Assembly (NCBI RefSeq): GCF_020966635.1
Contig: NZ_JAJKFQ010000026.1
Coordinates: forward strand, 225,894-289,893
Direction of reading: 5' to 3'
Length of the DNA: 64,000 nucleotides
Source: Stieleria sp. JC731
GTDB lineage: Bacteria > Planctomycetota > Planctomycetia > Pirellulales > Pirellulaceae
Shown: one piece after another, positions 1 through 6,683 of the stretch
How the letters are laid out: every line of letters begins with the position of its first letter
Numbering within the stretch: the stretch's first letter is position 1
The notes under the pieces: generated by a model
Seen by the model: only the letters and a program-made list of their open reading frames with translations
Databases searched by the model: none
What the model was told of the DNA's origin: nothing
Program-made: the position numbers and the translations under genes

Positions 1-1
1 C

Positions 2-205
2 ATCTGCGCCAGGGCTATCGTGATGAGCGGATGCCTTCACATGATCGTTCATAAGCAAAGGATGGAGATCGCGCACGGGAAGTGGATCGACGAGATCAAG
101 GACGGTAATTACATCCTCGACTGCGCAGGTGTGACACGCTCAGAGTTTGACGGGGTTCTCGGTTGTGAACCGATCCTTGCCGACGGCAAGCTCTGGACCC
201 CTTAG
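2..205 (+). CDS. Small hypothetical protein, possibly the 3' end of a gene entering the window
   Basis: The frame is open to the left edge, so this may be the C-terminal end of a longer gene. If it starts inside the window, GTG at 20 or ATG at 23 gives about 60 residues. The product is mixed polar with four cysteines or histidines near the start and ends in LWTP. I recognise no domain. It is followed at 241 by another small same-strand gene, and together with 447-1118 it may form a small cassette facing the recombinase gene. Function unknown. Confidence 0.35.
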   Translation: MCARAIVMSGCLHMIVHKQRMEIAHGKWIDEIKDGNYILDCAGVTRSEFDGVLGCEPILADGKLWTP

Positions 206-240
206 TGATAACTGAACTCCTGACGACTAGGTAGCGAATA

Positions 241-450
241 ATGGACGACGACGAATTACCAGTGATTGAAAGCCAGTGCTGTCGCAACTGCGATCACTGG
301 CTCAAATCTCGCGGCACAGCCGACATCGGGGTCTGCATGCTTTACGCAGAAGACTTCTGGGGGTGCGAAGGCGATGACTGCTCATCGTACGAAGCACGCG
401 GAACGCAATTTGACAACGCAATGACCAAAGCACACGAGGGAAGGAATTGA
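241..450 (+). CDS. Small cysteine-rich protein, possible zinc-binding
   Basis: This is a 69-residue protein with ATG at 241. It carries a CCRNCDHW motif near residues 13-20, then single cysteines in GVCML, WGCEG and DDCSSYE. The spacing (C-x2-C, then C, then C..C, ending in an acidic/aromatic stretch) resembles small zinc-ribbon-like proteins common in phages and mobile elements; that comparison is from general knowledge and not a match I could compute. Its TGA stop overlaps the TTG start of the next gene (447) by four bases, so the two are probably translationally coupled. Its role is unknown. Confidence 0.6.
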   Translation: MDDDELPVIESQCCRNCDHWLKSRGTADIGVCMLYAEDFWGCEGDDCSSYEARGTQFDNAMTKAHEGRN

Positions 451-1118
451 TCAACACACCACACTTTACAATCCGCGAATGGAAGTTTCCGAAGACTCCA
501 TTCGTCACCTACGAGAAGTCAGATGAAGCGTGGGCTATCCCACTGAAGATCGGCAAGTGGGTTGAACGTAAGGTCACGGCAGAACAAATTCGCCGGATGA
601 TCCAGGCCAAGCTCGATGGCGAAGCAAAGGTCACCGTCTGCTATGAAAGCCTTGATGGATGGGAAGGTTTCATCTTTAAGTGGCAAGAAACCATCAACAG
701 CAAGTTGTATGCTCAAAGGTACTCTGTCAGCATGTCATCAATCGATTGGCTTGGTGGCAATTACATCATCGACCGTGCTCACGAGAAGTTTAATGTGCAA
801 CGCAGCAAGCTGATCAAGCAGGCCGACCAGCAACGCCGAGAAGACTTCACTTCCAACCCGTCACGCAGCCGGGTTGTGATCGATGGAGTCGAGCTTGCAG
901 CAGAGAATGTCTCGATCGACTTCGGCGCTGTCGAATGCAGCCCTCCGAACAGTAGCATCTACAAACGCCAAATTGCTGGTCGTGCGGTCCGACCGACCAT
1001 CACGATCACAACACCAACCAGCAATGCCCACAAGTGGCTTATGAACCATTATCCACAGCCTGACGGTCAGCCATTCCTGCGGGAACATGAGAACGTCTGG
1101 TATCCTCCCCGCGACTAG
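447..1118 (+). CDS. Hypothetical protein of putative integrated element
   Basis: This 223-residue protein starts at TTG in the overlap TTGA with the preceding small gene, which supports the unusual start codon. The N-terminal half is rich in aromatic and charged residues; the middle (about residues 115-140) is a basic, probably helical stretch with QRSKLIKQADQQRRED; the C-terminal part is beta-like. No signal peptide or membrane segment is visible and I recognise no family. The last 80 bases overlap the 3' end of the opposite-strand gene 1039-1305, so transcription of the two converges. The location beside a tyrosine recombinase suggests an accessory gene of a mobile element, but that is inference. 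Confidence 0.55.
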   Translation: MINTPHFTIREWKFPKTPFVTYEKSDEAWAIPLKIGKWVERKVTAEQIRRMIQAKLDGEAKVTVCYESLDGWEGFIFKWQETINSKLYAQRYSVSMSSIDWLGGNYIIDRAHEKFNVQRSKLIKQADQQRREDFTSNPSRSRVVIDGVELAAENVSIDFGAVECSPPNSSIYKRQIAGRAVRPTITITTPTSNAHKWLMNHYPQPDGQPFLREHENVWYPPRD

Positions 1119-1305
1119 CGACGACGAACCCCTGACCAATCATCACTACGCCACCCATCAGCCATAGTTGCAGTTGGGTGGCGTAGCTCGTTTCTAGGAT
1201 GATCGCCAGATCCACTTCATCGAGTCTGGTCACCTTCGTCATCGTCATTGCTGCAAGCGAGTAGGCGACCATCAGTCCGCCGACAACCCAGAATCCGTAT
1301 TTCAT
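1039..1305 (-). CDS. Small membrane protein downstream of the recombinase
   Basis: This is an 88-residue protein with two hydrophobic segments, about residues 4-20 (GFWVVGGLMVAYSLAAM) and 46-64 (LQLWLMGGVVMIGQGFVVA), and a polar C-terminus. Its start at 1305 overlaps the recombinase stop at 1302 by four bases, which argues for a coupled two-gene unit. The final 80 bases overlap the convergent gene at 447-1118; one of the two 3' ends may therefore be less constrained. The function is unknown. A small membrane protein tied to an integrase could serve element maintenance or immunity, but nothing in the sequence proves this. Confidence 0.5.
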   Translation of the reverse strand: MKYGFWVVGGLMVAYSLAAMTMTKVTRLDEVDLAIILETSYATQLQLWLMGGVVMIGQGFVVASRGEDTRRSHVPAGMADRQAVDNGS

Positions 1306-2453
1306 CTCTTGCTATTCTTTAGCGGTTCCAAAAGCCATTCGCGGACAGTTTCCGCAACACGCTCTAATCTAGCGTCCGAGATCCGCTGGCGGTAGCGGCT
1401 CGACATCGAGTTGTCGTCATGCCCCATCACTAGCGAGATCGCAGGGAAGTCGCCAGACTCTTCCGCGACAGTCTGAAACGTGCGTCGCAGGGAATAGAAA
1501 CCGACGCCATGCCGATAGTGACCAAGCAGTTTTAAGATCTTGCGAAATTCTGCCGAGATCGGGCATGCCGAGTCCTTGCCTTCCCAGCTGTTTCCGTATT
1601 TGGTTCGGAACACCAGCTGGTCGCCGGTCTGCCGCGTTCCATCGTACGATCCCCCGCAAGCTTTGATCGCCTCCATCGTTTCTGGCCAAAGCTTTGCTCG
1701 TCGCTCGATGCCTGTCTTGGGTCGCGGATAGTCGAGCCATCCTTCGCGCCAGTCGATGTGACGCAGCTGCAGCTTGCTGCAGTCTGAGTTGCCGAGTCCC
1801 GCGTTGATGCCCAGCAGTATCATTGCCGAGATCGGATCTTTACTCGCGCCAGCTGTTTCGAGGATTGCAAACGCCGACAAGCTCTGATCACCCTTCTCGG
1901 CTCGTTCCTTCCGCAGCACTTTGCGTCCTGGTTTCTTGAACGCATTACCCACCGAGATTGGCTGCTCGATCTCCATCACCCCCTTTGGACCGATGTGATT
2001 GATCACAGCCATGACGCGACCAATCTCATTGCCAAGCGAGTTCAGGTTACGAGACTTCCCAAGCTTGACGCGGAACTCAGCGAAGTCAGCCGGGCGAAGA
2101 TCCTCGATCGACCTGCTCGGGCCGAAGTGCTTGATGATCCGCTCGCAAGTCTTCTTGTAGTCTCGGAACGTGCGCTCGACGATCTCCTTCGTCTTCACCT
2201 TGCCCTTGCAGTGATTGATGAAGATGTCACACATATCAAGTACCGTCAGGCTACCGTCAGATGACCTTGGCTTGCGTCCTGCGTACAAGTCATCGCGTTC
2301 TGCCTGGAATCGTTCAAGCGCAGCCTGCCATCCATCCGACCATGAACCAAAGTAGTGCGTTTTGCCTCTGATCGTTTTAGCCCAACGCCCCGAAGCATGG
2401 GCATACATCGGAAAGTCCGGATAGGGCTTGGCAGGTTTCTGTTTCTTTGGCAT
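1302..2453 (-). CDS. Tyrosine recombinase (phage-type integrase) with divergent catalytic boxes
   Basis: This is a 383-residue protein of the tyrosine recombinase (phage integrase) family, which cuts and rejoins DNA through a tyrosine nucleophile. The N-terminal part has a short DNA-binding region followed by a SAM-like core-binding domain (about residues 60-160); the catalytic domain follows. Visible catalytic elements are PRPKTGIERR (beta-hairpin Lys), SLRRTF (second Arg), MGH (His/Trp box) and RYRQ (likely nucleophile Tyr near residue 352). Box I reads GLGNSDC where most family members have GLR..E, so the first catalytic Arg appears replaced by Gly, and the HxxR box has Tyr instead of His. 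ATG at 2453 is preferred over TTG at 2486 because AGGGAG lies about nine bases upstream. It may belong to an integrated element adjoining the tRNA at 2560. Confidence 0.85.
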   Translation of the reverse strand: MPKKQKPAKPYPDFPMYAHASGRWAKTIRGKTHYFGSWSDGWQAALERFQAERDDLYAGRKPRSSDGSLTVLDMCDIFINHCKGKVKTKEIVERTFRDYKKTCERIIKHFGPSRSIEDLRPADFAEFRVKLGKSRNLNSLGNEIGRVMAVINHIGPKGVMEIEQPISVGNAFKKPGRKVLRKERAEKGDQSLSAFAILETAGASKDPISAMILLGINAGLGNSDCSKLQLRHIDWREGWLDYPRPKTGIERRAKLWPETMEAIKACGGSYDGTRQTGDQLVFRTKYGNSWEGKDSACPISAEFRKILKLLGHYRHGVGFYSLRRTFQTVAEESGDFPAISLVMGHDDNSMSSRYRQRISDARLERVAETVREWLLEPLKNSKR

Positions 2454-2465
2454 ATTCTCGCTCCC

Positions 2466-2507
2466 TGACGGTTGACGGTGAGCCAACTACCGTCAAAACT
2501 ACCGTCA
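2466..2507. repeat. Cluster of four TGACGGT/ACCGTCA heptamers upstream of the recombinase
   Basis: Two tandem copies of TGACGGT (2466-2472, 2473-2479) face two copies of ACCGTCA (2489-2495, 2501-2507), giving an imperfect inverted arrangement just upstream of the recombinase start at 2453. Two more ACCGTCA copies lie inside the gene at 2242-2248 and 2253-2259. A 7-mer and its complement should occur only about eight times by chance in 64 kb, so six in 266 bases is notable. They could be integrase arm-type sites or an operator; this is inference. Confidence 0.55.
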
Positions 2508-2559
2508 GACGCTTGGCGGTCAAATCTTGAAACGAGAAAAACCCCGGTTTTTCCCGCAC

Positions 2560-2633
2560 GGCGGCATAGCTCAGCTGGTTAGAGCAGCGGAATCATAATC
2601 CGCGTGTCGGGGGTTCGAGTCCCTCTGCCGCTA
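2560..2633 (+). tRNA. tRNA with CAU anticodon (probably elongator Met; Ile2 possible)
   Basis: A complete cloverleaf can be folded by hand. Acceptor 2560-2566 pairs with 2626-2632 (the first pair is G-U) and the discriminator is A2633. The D arm contains GCTCAG...GAGC, the anticodon stem is 2587-2591 with 2599-2603, the anticodon CAT is 2594-2596, and the T arm is 2609-2625 with loop TTCGAGT. The CCA end is not encoded. The anticodon stem lacks the three G-C pairs of initiator tRNA, so this is elongator Met or a lysidine-modified Ile2; sequence alone does not fully separate these. Confidence 0.95.
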
Positions 2634-2661
2634 TATCGGGGTGAGCCACCCCAAGACAATC

Positions 2662-2700
2662 AAAGCCGAACACCGAAAACACCGGTGCTCGGCTTTTTTT
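2662..2700 (+). terminator. Rho-independent terminator after the tRNA
   Basis: A 13-14 bp hairpin (arms 2662-2675 and 2683-2696, one mismatch, seven-base loop) built on AAGCCGA..CACCG is followed directly by a run of Ts ending at 2700. It lies 28 bases after the tRNA 3' end and should end its transcript. Confidence 0.8.
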
Positions 2701-2719
2701 ATGCGCATTCACGTAGGGA

Positions 2720-2777
2720 ACGAGGCGACGAGTCCATATTGTCAGTTGCCGAAATAAGCCGGGACTCGTCGCCTCGT
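2720..2777. repeat. Perfect 16-bp inverted repeat
   Basis: ACGAGGCGACGAGTCC at 2720-2735 is exactly complementary to 2762-2777, with a 26-base spacer. The arms would form a stable stem in RNA or cruciform DNA. There is no T-run, so it is not an ordinary terminator. It may be a dispersed repeat; no second copy was noticed in this window. Confidence 0.75.
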
Positions 2778-2803
2778 CCACTACCCGTTGAGACCCGGGC
2801 AGG

Positions 2804-2928
2804 TTGAAACACGGAGTAACAGAGTTCACAGAGAATGGCACGCTGGGGCGTTGATCGGGGTTTGATCGCGCTGAACTGTGCTGACAATCACAACTTGACT
2901 CTGTGTTCTCGGTGCCTCGGCGTTTCAA
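2804..2928. repeat. Palindromic dispersed repeat of the ACGGAGTAACAGAG type, copy A
   Basis: The left arm (TTGAAACACGGAGTAACAGA and onward) and the complement of the right arm (ending at 2928) share the pattern TTGAAAC.C.GAG..AC.GAG..CACAGAG, making an imperfect palindrome of about 32-base arms. Related sequence occurs at 29869-29960 and 30745-30918, so this is a dispersed family. Such purine-rich repeats often give spurious reading frames. Confidence 0.7.
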
Positions 2929-3146
2929 TATCTACCCGGCTTGGTTGAACGAGTGAAGCTCATGATGTCAGCGTGTTCTTGACGCTTGATTTTATCTCAA
3001 GGTTGAGCAACCACTTTCACTCTGCTGCGGTGCTACAGTCTGGATCGGGCTGGATGCTTCGGGACCAAATTGGCTACCTTAGATTGGGTGGGGTACGGGA
3101 TACTCTGCTCGCGTTTGGCTGTGGTTTTGGGCCTTGAGGGATCAGG

Positions 3147-4460
3147 ATGAGTGCTTACGGTGATCAGCCCGGTGGTGGGTTCAGTAGCGTCGATGGCTAC
3201 AACGATCTAGCTGGTTCGCAGGCTGAAGAACAGCGGAGAATGCAAGAAGATGAGATGAACCGCCAGCGTCAGGAGCAAGCGGCCAATGATGCTGCGATAA
3301 TCCAAGCCGAACAGCAAGCCGCCTATGCGCAGCAGCGCACTGAAACATCGCAAGCACGGCGGAACGAACGCCAGCCTTCAAAAAAGAATGTCCGCCAACA
3401 ACAGCGTCGAAAGGTTTCTAGAGTCAACGCAGCACCACCATCCAAGATCAATCCCGGTTTCGCACTGTTGGGGTTCGTTGTCGCGGGTACTTGGGGCCTA
3501 GGTTTGCTCGAAGGTGACGGCAAGGCCTTTGGAGGCATCGTCACGGGGCTGATCGGGGCCTATGTCGCTGGGCATCACTATAAGGTGCTTATCGCTGCCG
3601 TTTTGGTTGGTGGCGGATGGTGGTTTCTCAGCCAACCTAACAACGGCAAATCAAATCTGAAATTGCCGGCCATCGCTGACATCCCAGTCGCAAGATCGTC
3701 CTCGGTACCGAATCCGGTCTCGATCAATCAATCGCAGCCCAAGCCATCTAAAACCAGGGTTGCCAGTTCGACTGCGAAGTCAGCTAGTCACTTTGGATAT
3801 CCCGCCAAGCCTTCAATTTTGCTGCGTCCCTACCAGGCGATGAAAACAGATCCGTCCCTGATGCGTCAGTTCAAGGCGGCAATGCTTGAATATGAACAGA
3901 GAACAGGGAAGTCCTTTCTAGATGACCATCCATCCATGCGGCAGCCGACTGCTACCACGTTTGACTATTTCTCGAGGTATGGCAACGGAAAGCTACTGGA
4001 CGGAGAAGTGCCAATGAAGTCCATCCAATCGACGGACAATCTCTGGGAATACAGCAGTCCTCAACTTTGGGAAATCGATCTGCTCGCAACCGTGAAGCAG
4101 ACCTTCGAGTATTCGTCGATTGATTCAAGTGGTGTATCTCGTGATGGAAAAACGCGGACTTATCCGGGCGAAGGATTGTGCTACCAGCCAATGAACCGCC
4201 CGCTCTATCGAAACGGGAATCGCTATACACCTTTCCAAGTTCCCGTGATCGGTGGCGATGTCTGGCGGAACTATGTTCGCTCGGTGTATCAAGCCAAGAC
4301 CGATGCGGAATTGCTGAAGCTTGACCCATTCAATCTTGCGATCACTCAAACTCATCGCGACACCGCAAAAGCACAATCTGAGTACGAACTTGCAAAGCGT
4401 CAGGTCGATGAACGAAGCAACGCCGCCGCATCAGGCCAGCTAGAAGCGAGTCATCGCTAG
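3147..4460 (+). CDS. Hypothetical membrane protein with charged Gln-rich N-terminus
   Basis: This 437-residue protein is of unrecognised family. Residues about 25-90 are extremely rich in Gln, Glu and Arg and probably form a helical or coiled-coil cytoplasmic region. Two glycine-rich hydrophobic segments follow at about 103-140 (containing FALLGFVVAGTWGLGLL and GIVTGLIGAYVAG) with a third at about 147-162 (VLIAAVLVGGGWWFL). The rest is a polar Ser/Pro linker and a globular C-terminal half (about residues 220-420). A GAGGG ribosome-binding site precedes the ATG. It stands alone between repeat-rich spacers, and its 3' end abuts the palindromic repeat 4457-4586. The topology suggests an exported C-terminal domain tethered to the membrane; function unknown. 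Confidence 0.75.
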   Translation: MSAYGDQPGGGFSSVDGYNDLAGSQAEEQRRMQEDEMNRQRQEQAANDAAIIQAEQQAAYAQQRTETSQARRNERQPSKKNVRQQQRRKVSRVNAAPPSKINPGFALLGFVVAGTWGLGLLEGDGKAFGGIVTGLIGAYVAGHHYKVLIAAVLVGGGWWFLSQPNNGKSNLKLPAIADIPVARSSSVPNPVSINQSQPKPSKTRVASSTAKSASHFGYPAKPSILLRPYQAMKTDPSLMRQFKAAMLEYEQRTGKSFLDDHPSMRQPTATTFDYFSRYGNGKLLDGEVPMKSIQSTDNLWEYSSPQLWEIDLLATVKQTFEYSSIDSSGVSRDGKTRTYPGEGLCYQPMNRPLYRNGNRYTPFQVPVIGGDVWRNYVRSVYQAKTDAELLKLDPFNLAITQTHRDTAKAQSEYELAKRQVDERSNAAASGQLEASHR

Positions 4461-4586
4461 TGCTTCGTTCCAATTCGAGTTTAGGATTAGCCGTCTGGCG
4501 TTAGCCACGGTTTCAGTGCAATAACCGGGCTAAGGCACGTCAGCTGATGACCCGAACTCGTATTTTCATATGGAACGGAGCACTAG
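4457..4586. repeat. 130-bp palindromic repeat element
   Basis: The ends (4457-4472, CTAGTGCTTCGTTCCA; 4571-4586) are complementary at 15 of 16 positions. Inside is a second inverted pair around GGCGTTAGCC.CGGTTT and AACCGGGCTAA. The nested palindrome begins inside the last codons of the gene ending at 4460 and reaches the stop codon of the opposite gene at 4583. It looks like a dispersed structured repeat also acting as the shared 3' boundary of two convergent genes. Confidence 0.7.
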
Positions 4587-4801
4587 CGTCTTCGCAACAG
4601 AATGGGGATACCAATCGCGATCGCCGCACCTAACGCAGAGGCTGCGTACGCGATCTGGACAGCTCGACCTGCAAGCGATGCAGGCAAGGGTGGACCACCA
4701 GGATTGCGAGACGCGATCGAAATCAAACATCCAAAGATGATCGTTGTCACGCCGACCAAGACTGCGGTGAGTGAAATGGCACGTTTGGTGTGGCTTTTCA
4801 T
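4583..4801 (-). CDS. Small two-helix membrane protein downstream of KDG kinase
   Basis: This is a 72-residue protein with two hydrophobic segments (about residues 9-28 and 46-68), a short polar loop rich in Gly and Pro between them, and an RRR C-terminus. It begins seven bases after the stop of the KDG kinase gene, so it is probably the last gene of the eda-kdgK unit. No transporter or enzyme family is recognisable and it is too short to be a substrate permease on its own. Its stop codon falls within the right arm of the palindromic repeat. Confidence 0.55.
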   Translation of the reverse strand: MKSHTKRAISLTAVLVGVTTIIFGCLISIASRNPGGPPLPASLAGRAVQIAYAASALGAAIAIGIPILLRRR

Positions 4802-4807
4802 ACTTTT

Positions 4808-5839
4808 TTAGCGTTTGATTCGCCCTCCGGACTTCCCTACCTGTGCCTCACGGATCTCTTCTTCGTTGATCAAGCTAAAGTCGCCAGGGATCGTGTGGGC
4901 CAGTGCACAGGCCGCGACCGCAAAGTTCAAGCGATCTTTGTGATCGCGGAAGTCATCCGAAGTGATCGCGTAAATCAAAGCGGCCGCGAAAGCGTCACCG
5001 GTGCCGATTCGGTCGACGACCGCGTCAATGATGGCTTCTTCGGATTCGACTGTCGTTTCGTCTGTGGTCAAAGTGGCTGAAAATCGCTGCTCGGTCCCGA
5101 TGCTTCGTCGCCGCGTTTGGATGACATAGCGAATGTTTTGATATGTCGAAGAGACGTCTGCGGCAATCGAAGCCGTTTTCGTTTCCTTGATTTGCAGACG
5201 CTCTTCAAAGTCGGTTTGGCCGCCGATCAATAGGTCGACCTGTCCGGCAAGTTTGCGCATCCACTCAGCAGCCAAGTCTGTTTGGGTAACGCTCTCGTGC
5301 CATAGCCACAGCTTGGAGCGAAAGTTCATGTCCAGCATGATTTTCACGTCATGAGCTTTCGCGTGACCGATCGCGTCGAGCGTTAGCGCGGCGGCGGACT
5401 TCGAAATTGCAGGCGATATTCCGGTCAAGATCAACCAGTCAGTGTTTTTAAAGATCGCATCCCAGTCGAACAGACTTGCAGAGACCTGTGCAAACGCAGA
5501 ATCAGCACGGTCATAGATGACCTGACCTGGACGCGCTCCGATCGCCTGTTCAACGAAGTACAGACCCATCCTTGAATCATCAACGAGTTCAATGTGATCC
5601 GTGTTGACCCGTAGTGATCGAAGCTGCGAAACACATGCCTGTCCGATCGGATTATTTGGTAGCGCGGTCACGTATGTTGCGTCGGCACCAAGGCTGGCCA
5701 GCAGAGCGGCGATCGAGGCTTCGGCGCCGCCGAAGTTGAAATCGAGCGATCCTGGCATCGCTTGACGGAAACGCTGGTGACCTGGGGTGCTGAGTCGCCC
5801 CATGATTTCGCCAATTGTGACAAAGCGAGTGATCGCCAT
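4808..5839 (-). CDS. kdgK: PfkB-family sugar kinase, probable 2-keto-3-deoxygluconate kinase
   Basis: This 343-residue PfkB/ribokinase-fold kinase is proposed to phosphorylate 2-keto-3-deoxygluconate to KDPG with ATP. Visible family features are the N-terminal GEIMGRLSTPG, the substrate-side NFGGAEASIAALLASLG (glycine-rich GG motif), LDMNFRSKLW, and the C-terminal ATP/anion-hole signature DRIGTGDAFAAAL with the catalytic Asp in GTGDAF. I chose ATG at 5839, which starts MAITRFVTIGE; the longer frame to 5956 adds 39 residues not typical of the family and would overlap eda. Placement directly after KDPG aldolase supports KDG over other sugars and points to the end of the uronate/Entner-Doudoroff route. 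Confidence 0.85.
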   Translation of the reverse strand: MAITRFVTIGEIMGRLSTPGHQRFRQAMPGSLDFNFGGAEASIAALLASLGADATYVTALPNNPIGQACVSQLRSLRVNTDHIELVDDSRMGLYFVEQAIGARPGQVIYDRADSAFAQVSASLFDWDAIFKNTDWLILTGISPAISKSAAALTLDAIGHAKAHDVKIMLDMNFRSKLWLWHESVTQTDLAAEWMRKLAGQVDLLIGGQTDFEERLQIKETKTASIAADVSSTYQNIRYVIQTRRRSIGTEQRFSATLTTDETTVESEEAIIDAVVDRIGTGDAFAAALIYAITSDDFRDHKDRLNFAVAACALAHTIPGDFSLINEEEIREAQVGKSGGRIKR

Positions 5840-5921
5840 TTGAAATCTAGCTAGACGGTGTGTTTGTAGGCGGCGAGCCGCTATGGCTGCCCGTTGAAGC
5901 GAAACGTGCGATGTGCTGCTA

Positions 5922-6605
5922 TTAAGATGGACTTCGATGTTGCCGGAGAAGCGCATTTAGCGATTGGCATCGTCGGGCAATTTCGTCCCAGTCTTGATCC
6001 TGTATCAGATGGCGAGCAGCGATCCATGATCCGCCGACGGAATGCACCAGTTTGGACTGGAAATAGGAGACGACATTCGTTTCATCGATACCGCCGAGCG
6101 GGATAAACTTGAGTCCGAGATGTGCGTAAGGGCCGGCAACCGCGTTCAAATACGGCAAGCCTCCGGATGCTTCTGCCGGAAAGAATTTAAGAAGCCTGCA
6201 GTCCAAGGAAATCGCTGTTTCGATATCAGAAGGCGTACAGATCCCAGGGGCAAAAGGTAGCCCGACATTTTTGGCCGCTTCAATCGTTGACGGGTTCAGT
6301 CCTGGTGAAACGGCAAACGAAGCACCCGAATCGGCAACCTCGACCACTTGATCGGATGATAAGACCGTTCCCGCACCGACAATCAATTCGGGAATCGTCT
6401 GTCGGATGCACTTGATTGCTTCGACTGCGATCGGCGTTCGAAGCGTCAGCTCAATCGCTTTGATTCCGTTTTCGAAAAGCGTTTCGGCAAGCGGTCGCAC
6501 GGCGTCAAGCGAGTCAATCACAACGACAGCGATCAGGCCCGATTCGTGAAGCGATTGGGCCAGTGCGTTTGGGAAGACGCTAGGTGTGTTTTCTGGCGTA
6601 TGCAT
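5922..6605 (-). CDS. eda: 2-dehydro-3-deoxyphosphogluconate aldolase (KDPG/KHG aldolase)
   Basis: This 227-residue class I aldolase cleaves KDPG to pyruvate and glyceraldehyde-3-phosphate. Recognisable elements are IELTLRT (catalytic Glu), VGAGTVL, the SPGLNP segment, APGICTPSDIE, and LLKFFPAE carrying the Schiff-base lysine. Phosphate-binding glycines follow in IPLGGI and VGGSWIA. Length is close to the usual 205-225. The kinase that makes its substrate lies next on the same strand, 82 bases downstream, so the pair converts KDG to central metabolites in the cytoplasm. No uronate dehydratase or transporter is in the window. Confidence 0.92.
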   Translation of the reverse strand: MHTPENTPSVFPNALAQSLHESGLIAVVVIDSLDAVRPLAETLFENGIKAIELTLRTPIAVEAIKCIRQTIPELIVGAGTVLSSDQVVEVADSGASFAVSPGLNPSTIEAAKNVGLPFAPGICTPSDIETAISLDCRLLKFFPAEASGGLPYLNAVAGPYAHLGLKFIPLGGIDETNVVSYFQSKLVHSVGGSWIAARHLIQDQDWDEIARRCQSLNALLRQHRSPS

Positions 6606-6683
6606 CGCAACAGCATACCGTCTGGGACGTGATGCCGTCAGAGACTCTCGTGATCGGCGGCTGTGGACAAAGCAACTGGATTC

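Larger units (their letters stand above)
2701..3146. other. Non-coding stretch holding two palindromic repeats
   Basis: No convincing gene is present. The left half holds the inverted repeat at 2720-2777 and the palindromic element at 2804-2928, listed separately. The right half (2930-3146) shows no recognisable structure. It ends in a plausible ribosome-binding site, GAGGG, about eight bases before ATG 3147. Confidence 0.6.

Noticed and set aside
1-2500. Complete prophage
   Set aside because: Only a recombinase and small unknown genes are present; no capsid, terminase, portal or lysis genes are seen.
2560-2633. Initiator tRNA assignment
   Set aside because: The anticodon stem lacks the three consecutive G-C pairs of initiators and the first acceptor pair is G-U rather than a mismatch.
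2593-2928. 111-residue minus-strand frame
   Set aside because: It runs across the tRNA, its terminator and two palindromic repeats; repeat-derived translation, no gene.
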